Below are positions 8,542-20,332 of a DNA stretch of 47,381 nt, in pieces; within the stretch, counting starts at the first letter, position 1; every line of letters begins with the position of its first letter. This DNA is from Chloroflexota bacterium (lineage in GTDB: Bacteria > Chloroflexota > UBA11872). The translations under genes and the position numbers were made by a program. The notes below the pieces were generated by a model. It saw only the letters and a program-made list of their open reading frames with translations. It was not told the DNA's origin and did no database searches. The stretch is taken from assembly GCA_026707285.1 (NCBI GenBank), contig JAPOXD010000056.1:1-47381 (forward strand), in the 5' to 3' direction.

Positions 8542-10014
8542 TCAGCTGGTGTCGAACACGCGCCGGTCCGTCACCATCCATTGGCCGGCCTCGCTCTTGG
8601 ACATGATGAAGCCAAGGACGGCGCGGTAGGCCGGATCACTGCTGATGATGCGCCCGTCGCCCTGGCCGCGCAGTTCGGTTTCCCCGGTCTCGCGAAAGGC
8701 GATGAACGCCAGCTCGTCCTGGACGCCCGAGTTTTCGCGCAAGACTTCGCGGTCGATGCGGGCGGTGATGTAGACGTTGTTGGCGCGCAAACTCTCGATT
8801 TGCTGCCGAATGCTGGCAATGACGTCGTCGGTGAAGTACCGGCTCAGGCCGGTGACCTCGAGCCGTTCCAGGGCGTCTTCCTGCGCTTGGGCGGCGCGCA
8901 TGGCCGTGACGCTGGCCGCGTCGAGGTTCCCGGCCGCGATCGACTCTTGAATCTTGGAGTTGATGAACAGACCGGCGACCACGACCGCGGCAATTCCGGC
9001 CAAAATGAACCCGATGACGCGGAGGCGCTTCGCTTCCGCTTCGGAGGCCTCGATCTCCTCTGAGATCGTCTGATCGAATTCGGCGACGTTGGCCGCGAGG
9101 GTCTTCTGGTCGGCGTCAACCTCGACGATTTCGGCGGTGTCCGATGAGAGCGCCAGCGCGGTCGGGTCGTTTTCGGGCGGGGCCATTGGCAGGCGCGCGA
9201 ACACTCCCGTTTCGCGCTGCTCGCGCGCCTTCCAGCGCACGGCGTGCGGCACGGTCCATCGGCCTTCCAGCAGCAGCGTCAGATCGCGGCCGTCGAGCAG
9301 GATCTTGCGGCGGTCCCGCTCCGGATCCAGCCGCATTTCGCGCGGAAACCCTTGAAGCGCCACGATCAGCGTGCGCCGATCCTGCGCCTGGATGGACTCT
9401 TCCGAAGTGTCGACCGCCAGCGGGTCGTCGCCGACTTCCCACACCGCCGTGAGCAGGTGCTCGATACCGCCCATGCGCACGACCCCGCGAACGTCGTGTT
9501 CGCGGACCTGGGGCAGACGCAGGATGTCGATGTCGTTGGCCCGCAGCAGCCCGCCCAGGACATTCGCCAGCTTCAGGGGCCGATCTTCTTCCGGACCGCT
9601 CATCATGTCGGAGTAGAGCGCAAACATGGCACCCAGAAGCCGGGTGCGCCGCTCGGCGCCGTCGACGTCCGCGGTTGCGCCGTCGATCTCCTCCAATGGC
9701 GGCACAGTGACTCCGAGCGCCTGCGCCGCTGCCGACAGCTCGGCGTATTCGACGGAGTCGATCGGCTCACGCGCTTCCCGTCGGTACAGGACGCTCTCGG
9801 TGACCAGTTCCCGCACCACGTCATCGAGCCGGTCGGCCTCGCCGGCCGCCACGATCAACTGGCCGGCGAGCGTCTCCACGTCATCCGCGGGCGCGATTTC
9901 CAGGTTGAATTGCGTGGCAACCGCCATCAGCGAGCGTTCGCCATCGACGGGAAGGATCTGCCCAACGGCGGCGGCGAGCCGCGCTGCGCCCTGGCTGTCC
10001 GGCGTGTCGTTCAT
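8542..10014 (-). CDS. Membrane protein: effector-associated-like N-terminus, REase-like region, one TM, NTF2-like C-terminus
   Basis: 490 aa, not a recognised named family. Residues 10-75 form a small helical domain resembling effector-associated domains (death-like adaptors of bacterial conflict systems). Residues of about 140-270 follow the layout of a PD-(D/E)XK restriction-endonuclease-like domain: a leading helix (RPLKLANVLGGLL), strand pairs, IVALQGF, then KILLDGRDLTLLLEGR and a Lys/Arg helix. Where active relatives have a Glu-Ala-Lys-Trp strand this protein reads TAVW (189-192), so the site looks dead. One membrane span lies at 333-351 after a Glu-rich coil. The tail (about 380-490) could be an NTF2-like fold. 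Domain names are inferences from pattern memory. ATG 10014 is the first start. Confidence 0.5.
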   Translation of the reverse strand: MNDTPDSQGAARLAAAVGQILPVDGERSLMAVATQFNLEIAPADDVETLAGQLIVAAGEADRLDDVVRELVTESVLYRREAREPIDSVEYAELSAAAQALGVTVPPLEEIDGATADVDGAERRTRLLGAMFALYSDMMSGPEEDRPLKLANVLGGLLRANDIDILRLPQVREHDVRGVVRMGGIEHLLTAVWEVGDDPLAVDTSEESIQAQDRRTLIVALQGFPREMRLDPERDRRKILLDGRDLTLLLEGRWTVPHAVRWKAREQRETGVFARLPMAPPENDPTALALSSDTAEIVEVDADQKTLAANVAEFDQTISEEIEASEAEAKRLRVIGFILAGIAAVVVAGLFINSKIQESIAAGNLDAASVTAMRAAQAQEDALERLEVTGLSRYFTDDVIASIRQQIESLRANNVYITARIDREVLRENSGVQDELAFIAFRETGETELRGQGDGRIISSDPAYRAVLGFIMSKSEAGQWMVTDRRVFDTS

Positions 10015-10118
10015 GGTCCTCGCTCCGTCCTAGGGTTCAGACTCTGCGCCGGTCGCGCCCGTCGCGCGTCGGCGCACATCCGTGACCCTGCTCCATTCTA
10101 TTCCGTTCGTCGTGCTCG

Positions 10119-10835
10119 TCATACGCCAATTGGGATATATCTGGCGATAACGGGCATGAGATTGGTGAAAACCACGATCCCAAGCGCGATAAGCAGAATG
10201 CCCCCCGCGTGGGTTGCGTAGCTGAGCGCATGGCCGTGGCGCTGCAGCAGCGCGCGCGTCCAGCCGGAGAATGCGCCGGCGGCCGCGAACGGCAGCATCA
10301 TGCCCAGCGAATAGGCCAGCAGCAGCAGCGCGCCCTCGCCGACGGATGCCGTGGTGGCCGCCAGCACCAGGATCGCCCCGAGGATGGGTCCCACGCAGGG
10401 AACCCAGCTGACCGCAAACGTGCCGCCGACCAGGAATGCGCCCGCCACGTGCAGCTGCGAGGACACTTGCGGGCGGAACGCGAAGCCGCGCTGCGCCAGC
10501 GGAACCCGCAGCAGCCCCAGGGTCATCAGTCCCAGCAGGATGATCAGCGTGCCGCCCACCCGGTTTAGCCACACCGAATGGTCGGCCAACGTCTGCGTGA
10601 GCGCTCCGAGCGAAGCCCCGAGAATCACGAACACGGACGTGAAACCAAGCGTGAAGGCCAAGACGCTTCGCAGCGTCGCGCCGCGGGTTGCGCGCGTGCC
10701 CACCCCGTCGCCGTCGCTCAAGGTGAGGCCGCCGAGATAGAGCACGTAGGCCGGCACCAGCGCGAGCGTGCACGGCGCGATGAACGAGGCCACCCCCGCC
10801 CCGAAGGCCACCGCCAGGTTGACCGTTTGGTCCAC
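10119..10835 (-). CDS. ccdA: CcdA/DsbD-type thiol-disulfide transporter
   Basis: 238 aa with six predicted membrane helices. The conserved cysteines that pass electrons across the membrane are Cys22 (IAPCTLALVP, helix 1) and Cys147 (WVPCVGPILG, helix 4). Such proteins carry reducing power from cytoplasmic thioredoxin to extracytoplasmic thioredoxin-like proteins for cytochrome c maturation or disulfide repair. The gene starts 11 bp after the stop of the upstream thioredoxin-like gene, and together the two reproduce the domain order of mycobacterial DipZ in two polypeptides. Confidence 0.92.
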   Translation of the reverse strand: MDQTVNLAVAFGAGVASFIAPCTLALVPAYVLYLGGLTLSDGDGVGTRATRGATLRSVLAFTLGFTSVFVILGASLGALTQTLADHSVWLNRVGGTLIILLGLMTLGLLRVPLAQRGFAFRPQVSSQLHVAGAFLVGGTFAVSWVPCVGPILGAILVLAATTASVGEGALLLLAYSLGMMLPFAAAGAFSGWTRALLQRHGHALSYATHAGGILLIALGIVVFTNLMPVIARYIPIGV

Positions 10836-10846
10836 GGCGGGAGGCG

Positions 10847-11992
10847 CTAGGCCCCAAAGACGAAGGTGTAGAGCGACAGGCCGGGGTCGGCAGTTTGCAA
10901 CCGCAGTTCACGCGGTCCGGCGTCGCCGTGGCGCAGCAGTCCATAGGTGCCGAAGGCACCAATCTCGACAAACGTCGCGCCGTCGTATCCCGCGAAGACG
11001 TGAGCGCCGCGCAGCGATTCTGGCACCGGCGCGCCGTCGAGCGTCACTCTCATGAGCACTGGCGTTTCGCCGGCCGCCGCGGCGGACACATTGGCCATGC
11101 CGGACGTCACGAGAACCGTCGCGTCCCACGAGTTCGAGCCCCCGTTCGAATCAGGCTGCACACGGTCCGATTCCACGACCCAGCCGCCGCGCAGCCCAAG
11201 CCGCGCCACTTCGGCCGCGCCTTCGACGGCCAGGAACCGACCCTCATCCCAGGAGTCGCCTGTGAATAGCGCCGTCTGCGCGGGCGGGGCGCCCTCGTCC
11301 ACGCCGCCCACCGGGATGTGGTCGAGCGAGGCGCCGCCCTCGCTGAGCAGCTCGCGAATGCGGTGTTCCATCTCGACATAGGACCCTTCACCAATCACGT
11401 CGAACCGGATCCGGCCCTGCTGATCCACGAGGTATTTGCGCGGCCAATAGCGGTTCTTGTAGGCGCGCCAGGTGCCCCAGTCGTTGTCCATCGCCACCGG
11501 CCAGGTCACGTTCAGCCGGATCATGGCCTCGCGGACGTTGGCCTCGACCTGTTCGAACTCGAACTCGGGTGTGTGCACCCCGACGATCTGCAAGCCCTCG
11601 GAGGCGTACTTCGCGTGCCAGTCGCGGAGGTAGGGCAGGGTGTTGCGGCAGTTGTAGCAGCCAAAGGTCCACACATCGATCAGCACTACCCGGCCGCGCA
11701 GTTCGGACAGGCTCAGCGCCGGGCTGTTGAGCCACTGGGTGACGCGCACGAACTCGGGCGCCAGCGGCCCCGGCGGCTCAGGCGTGGGCGGCGCCGTTGC
11801 CGGCGCGGGGGCTGCGACCTGTGGCGTCGACTGCGGTGTGGCCGGCGCGGCCTCGGGCGTTGCTAATTCGTCCGGCGCGGGAGGCACGCTGACGGCCTGC
11901 GGTGGCTGCACCACGACAAGGATGACGGCGATGATCGCCACGATGGCGGCGACGGCGCCCGCCAGACCTAGCCAACGCATTCGATCCGTCAT
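10847..11992 (-). CDS. Membrane-anchored thioredoxin-like protein, DipZ C-terminal type
   Basis: 381 aa. An uncleaved or signal-type anchor spans residues 7-28, and an Ala/Pro/Thr linker runs to about 80. A TlpA-like thioredoxin fold follows with the active site WTFGCYNC (Cys112, Cys115) and the IVGVHTPEFEFE stretch typical of DipZ. The last 150 residues match the beta-sandwich, carbohydrate-binding-like domain of DipZ, ending in an aromatic DPG..LYTFVFG strand. It probably acts outside the cytoplasmic membrane and is reduced by the adjacent CcdA. It is the first gene of the pair, so the order is reversed relative to the fused protein. Confidence 0.88.
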   Translation of the reverse strand: MTDRMRWLGLAGAVAAIVAIIAVILVVVQPPQAVSVPPAPDELATPEAAPATPQSTPQVAAPAPATAPPTPEPPGPLAPEFVRVTQWLNSPALSLSELRGRVVLIDVWTFGCYNCRNTLPYLRDWHAKYASEGLQIVGVHTPEFEFEQVEANVREAMIRLNVTWPVAMDNDWGTWRAYKNRYWPRKYLVDQQGRIRFDVIGEGSYVEMEHRIRELLSEGGASLDHIPVGGVDEGAPPAQTALFTGDSWDEGRFLAVEGAAEVARLGLRGGWVVESDRVQPDSNGGSNSWDATVLVTSGMANVSAAAAGETPVLMRVTLDGAPVPESLRGAHVFAGYDGATFVEIGAFGTYGLLRHGDAGPRELRLQTADPGLSLYTFVFGA

Positions 11993-12076
11993 GCTCGATC
12001 TCCGCTGTCCGGCGGTGGCGCGCGTCCGACGCTTGGCGGGTGCGCACGTCCCAAGTAGTCAATTGCGTCTGAATTT

Positions 12077-12096
12077 GCCCGCCGTGCCGGGCGGGC
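12077..12096. terminator. GC-rich hairpin between convergent-side ends, possible terminator
   Basis: GCCCGCC (12077-12083) and GGCGGGC (12090-12096) form a 7-bp stem with a 6-nt loop, about 80 bp downstream of the Lhr stop on the minus strand. There is no clear T-run on either side, so it is a weak terminator candidate at best. Confidence 0.3.
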
Positions 12097-12173
12097 TTCA
12101 GAGGGCGATCAGTCTCCTTGAAACAGTACGCATTGGCCACTTGCGTGGATTGTGCAGCGTCGGGGCGGGACTG

Positions 12174-16421
<4,248 letters not shown>

Positions 16422-16495
16422 CGCGGAGTCAGTGTCGTCACGCAGGATTTTGCGAATGACCAGATCAGCCACAAGTCAATCTACAATCTCACCCG

Positions 16496-19400
16496 CTACG
16501 ATAGTTCGGTTTCGCGATGAGCCAATGGCATCGCGGCATTTCGCACCTCTGGAAGGGGATCTTCCCTGCCGAACTCCAACCAAACGTCTACAACCGGCTC
16601 GTCACCGCAACCGCTTTGCGCCATTGCCTGAGCGAGCTGGACACATAGCCACCGCAGCAACGGCAAGTCGATCGTACCGTCTGAAGCAGGCTCGCGGTCG
16701 TACCTTAACTCCTCAGCCATATAGCTCAGCCCTTGAATTGCGAGTGACCTGATCGTCTTTCGATGATCTGACGTGCCTTCATTGAACACCCAAGTTGCAA
16801 GCCGAAGGGCGGCCGGAAGTGGACTTGTTCTCCGCGAAGCAATCATGAAACCGACCTCATGCAACAAGTCGTCTGGCGGAGGCGGAAGCGATTGGTTTGC
16901 TTCACTCGATGCTGAGAGCCACGTTTGTAGACCTGCTATTGCACTCATGGACAGCGCACTGTCATCAGACACTAACCCCATCCGAATCCATGTAATAAGT
17001 TCATCGATTTGATCTGGGATTGTCTTGACGAGCCCACCAATGATTTCGAATCCGGGCGCACCAGACGTATCCATGCTCTTGACCTTCTCAAAGAGGCATT
17101 CTCCAACTGGTGTCGGAACATCGCATTCAGCCAGAATCGATGCCAAACCCTGAAGCGCCCACAGTGTGGAATCGAGAGCCGCAACTTGAAAGAATGGTAT
17201 TGGGAACAATCTGATATTAATATTCGCCCATTGCTGTACGAGATCTACGACATACTCGTGCTCATCATTAGTCAGTTCAAACGACCGGCCGCGATTTCGC
17301 AAGTTTGAAATTGCAATTCCAACATTCCATAGGACATGGTCTATTTTGTTTGGATTTGTCGGCCACTCACCGAGAGACACTGAAATAGTATTGCCATCAG
17401 CCTCTTCGCTATCTTGGAATCTGGCGACATCGCCAGAGAGCCATTTGCGCCGGAACAATCGGTCCGCAAGTCCAGGGGTGGGTTCGGGCAGTACGACAAA
17501 TGCCCAGTCCGCCAAGGTCGTGCCAGTTGGCAGGTTGTCTGACGAAGTGTACTTTGCGCTCCACAATACCGGTGCTACCTTTGAGGACTCATCCTCTGTC
17601 AGCAACCCTCTTTCTGCCATCTTTAGGATTCTAGTCGCTGCCCGTCTGCGAGATTCCTCGGTACCGCCTAGTCCTCTGATTAGGAGGTCTATCGTCTCGT
17701 CCCATCGATCAGTGCGCTCTGGTGCACGTCGGACTGGAGAGTCATCGCTTCCAAGTGACGCCGCTGCGTCTGGATACGGGAGGCCAGTTGTAGCACCAAA
17801 GTCATCCATCCCCACGATTGGGGCACCCAAGAGGTCAATGAAGCGACAGCTTCGGCTGCTCTCCGGAAGAGATTCCCACGACCGCTGTAGGAGATTGCCT
17901 ACAGACTTCCCCAACAAGGGTTCTCGCGAGACCTGATGGTTCCGATAACATTCAAGCGCGAGATTGAAGACGAATCCCGCAGTCTCAGGCGGCAGCCGCA
18001 GCACCAGCCTTGATAGTACTTCCATAGCGACGCGCATTCGTTCAATCCAAAACACACTAGGTCCAGGTGTGCGTGATAGAAGCCGGCTCGATAGAACATA
18101 CTCAATCACACCGGTGCAGATTTGAACATGCTTGTCAACAATTGCGATCGGCAGCATTGCCACACGAGTACGCGTGAGAATACGCATCAAGGACTTGTCT
18201 CGATCGTAGTTGCAGACACGCATCAGAACCCTAATGGCCACTTCGGGCAAGCTCGCCGCCAATTTCTCTGCCGATAGTTTCAGAATGTCTGACGCGATGT
18301 TGGTGCCGACACTGTCATGATGATTTGTAGCGGGTGGAATCCCGCATACTTCAGTGAAGCGGATCGCCCGAAAGGCAAGATGTTCTGGCCATACAGCGGA
18401 ATAGCTCAGACCCTGTACACGCATGACGCCAAGATCGAAGGCCGGGGCATCCTCCGACGCTGAGCTCTCACGCAGATTTCGCGCAATAAGGTCTCGCTCC
18501 AAGTTCGCATCGCAGTTCAATGCCGCTAGCTCATTCCATCGCTTACGAATCTCTTGCCGATTGTCCGCATTGATCGCGGACCACAGCGCCCAACCCTCAC
18601 GTGACGCACTTGCGATATCGTGCTCTACACCGAGAGTTGAATGAATCGCGTTGAGTCCATGCTTGACCAAATCCGAAGCTTCATCGTTCCGATTGGATTC
18701 CCAAAGCAGAGCAGCTTTGCGAATCATCCAAATCGAGTCACAATCTTCTACAGTCCAGTCTTCAAGCAGGCCGTGCAGAGCTTCAAAATCCAGAGAGTAC
18801 ATGGCCCAAAGGCAACGTTCGTGATGAATGCGATTCTCGACATCAGGATCGTCGTTGACAAACGGCTCCAAGGCTTGAATTCGCTTAGTGAATAAATCAA
18901 GCTGGAAGCGAAACCTTGCAGGCGTGATGAGTGCGAGTGCAACGGTTCGCCACGCCTCCCGAACCGCGTTCCAATCAACCTGGCTATCAGCGATTTCATC
19001 GATCGTTCGATCCTGGCAATTGACCGAAACTAGAGTACGGTCGGCGGCCGATTCCAAATCTTCCGAGATGGGGTCAAGTAGTAACTCTCGCCGCCATATC
19101 AACTCGCGGACGGAATTCAGTCGTTCAACCGGCGATAGACTGGAGAGCGACTTAAGAATGTGGTGTTCCCAGCTGTCTGTCCGCATTTTCAGAGTGCTTC
19201 GTGATTCGCCAGCCGGTAGCACTATCCATCCGGGATAGAGCATCCTATTATGCTTCCAGATCTTGAGGGTGTCTCTGACACTATCTTGAAGATCGCTTGG
19301 ACTGATCTCTCTCGGTGCGGTCGACTCTTCTCGGGGTTGCTCGGAGGTCACCTCCATCACCGGTTGAAGACAGTCGCGTATCGCAGGACCCTTGTGACTG

Positions 19401-20332
19401 GATGGCGAGGGCCAATTCGTGACGTCGTACGGTCGGCCTCGTTCGAGGGTGTGCAGCAGCCACTCGGTTGCGTAGCGATGGCGCAGAGGCTCTGGCCACT
19501 CACGTGCCTTGGGATGCCGCGCGAGGTCAATGGGAACCACTTCACGTTCTTCGAGCATTCTACGCCTGTGGGGTGATAGATCGAACCATCCGGCTAGATA
19601 GATCTTTGGTGCGGAAGTCCTTAAGTTATCGCGGACCCATCCTGACCATTTCAGGAAATTGGGATCGTTTGCCGAGAATCCGATCAGGCAAAACACTGTT
19701 TCCATCATCGCCTGCTGGACCGTGTTTACGAGCGGTGCGAATCTAGTCGGGTAGGTGCGATAGTCTTCTTCCGTAAAGATTAGTGGGTACTGTGCGGGCA
19801 ATGATCCGTGAAGCTTAACGATTCGCGGCCGGTGTGCCAGCGGAATCTCATTCATGTCCCGAATGACGCTGTAGGGGCGATCCTCGACATGAGCACGTGC
19901 ACGCTCCAACAACGTGTCCCAGTTTGTGGTGAACACATCATGCCAAGGGAGTCGCAGCAACCTAAAATGTGATTCTGCCGGCCTAAAGTCTTCATCTCGA
20001 ATCTGTTGCTGTAGAAAGTGGTGCAGATCGCTTCTTCCGAAGGCGGTTTCATACTCTTGAGCTAAGTTCAAGAAGTGGCTAGTTGATATTGCTTCTGTGC
20101 TGTCGTCGTTCACTCGCCGTTGATCACTCGGCGGATACAGCTTGTTGTTCATCTGAAGTGCTAGCTCATGCCACATAGGAAGTTCGGCAGCATCGGGCCT
20201 CGTTTTCAGCGCAGATTTGCTAAATCCGCTTCCCACCATGACTGACGCTCCGCTTCCATTGCGTCTCCACAGAGCGTCGCGAACTCGATCAATGTGGCTT
20301 TGGTCTGCAAATGTGTCCCTGTCATTCGGCAT
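16496..20332 (-). CDS. Large SIR2-domain protein, probable defence NADase
   Basis: 1278 aa. The N-terminal 250 residues are a SIR2-like domain: GSGFS (34-38), TTNWD with Asn137 and Asp139, KLHGS with His175, and GFSANDP (218-224). All residues expected for NAD cleavage are present, as in ThsA and defence-associated sirtuins. Residues 330-1278 are a large, mostly helical region with no P-loop that I can find, so it is not a STAND (Avs5) protein; it could be HEAT-like and sense phage, as in DSR2. The ATG at 20332 lies inside the end of the restriction-modification gene (11-nt overlap), indicating coupled translation. Base composition is far lower in GC than the flanks (43% in 17221-17280), a sign of transfer. 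Confidence 0.85.
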   Translation of the reverse strand: MPNDRDTFADQSHIDRVRDALWRRNGSGASVMVGSGFSKSALKTRPDAAELPMWHELALQMNNKLYPPSDQRRVNDDSTEAISTSHFLNLAQEYETAFGRSDLHHFLQQQIRDEDFRPAESHFRLLRLPWHDVFTTNWDTLLERARAHVEDRPYSVIRDMNEIPLAHRPRIVKLHGSLPAQYPLIFTEEDYRTYPTRFAPLVNTVQQAMMETVFCLIGFSANDPNFLKWSGWVRDNLRTSAPKIYLAGWFDLSPHRRRMLEEREVVPIDLARHPKAREWPEPLRHRYATEWLLHTLERGRPYDVTNWPSPSSHKGPAIRDCLQPVMEVTSEQPREESTAPREISPSDLQDSVRDTLKIWKHNRMLYPGWIVLPAGESRSTLKMRTDSWEHHILKSLSSLSPVERLNSVRELIWRRELLLDPISEDLESAADRTLVSVNCQDRTIDEIADSQVDWNAVREAWRTVALALITPARFRFQLDLFTKRIQALEPFVNDDPDVENRIHHERCLWAMYSLDFEALHGLLEDWTVEDCDSIWMIRKAALLWESNRNDEASDLVKHGLNAIHSTLGVEHDIASASREGWALWSAINADNRQEIRKRWNELAALNCDANLERDLIARNLRESSASEDAPAFDLGVMRVQGLSYSAVWPEHLAFRAIRFTEVCGIPPATNHHDSVGTNIASDILKLSAEKLAASLPEVAIRVLMRVCNYDRDKSLMRILTRTRVAMLPIAIVDKHVQICTGVIEYVLSSRLLSRTPGPSVFWIERMRVAMEVLSRLVLRLPPETAGFVFNLALECYRNHQVSREPLLGKSVGNLLQRSWESLPESSRSCRFIDLLGAPIVGMDDFGATTGLPYPDAAASLGSDDSPVRRAPERTDRWDETIDLLIRGLGGTEESRRRAATRILKMAERGLLTEDESSKVAPVLWSAKYTSSDNLPTGTTLADWAFVVLPEPTPGLADRLFRRKWLSGDVARFQDSEEADGNTISVSLGEWPTNPNKIDHVLWNVGIAISNLRNRGRSFELTNDEHEYVVDLVQQWANINIRLFPIPFFQVAALDSTLWALQGLASILAECDVPTPVGECLFEKVKSMDTSGAPGFEIIGGLVKTIPDQIDELITWIRMGLVSDDSALSMSAIAGLQTWLSASSEANQSLPPPPDDLLHEVGFMIASRRTSPLPAALRLATWVFNEGTSDHRKTIRSLAIQGLSYMAEELRYDREPASDGTIDLPLLRWLCVQLAQAMAQSGCGDEPVVDVWLEFGREDPLPEVRNAAMPLAHRETELS

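Noticed and set aside
16496-20332. SIR2 protein as an Avs5-type STAND ATPase
   Set aside because: I find no Walker A motif of the G-x-x-x-x-G-K-S/T type in the region after the SIR2 domain.
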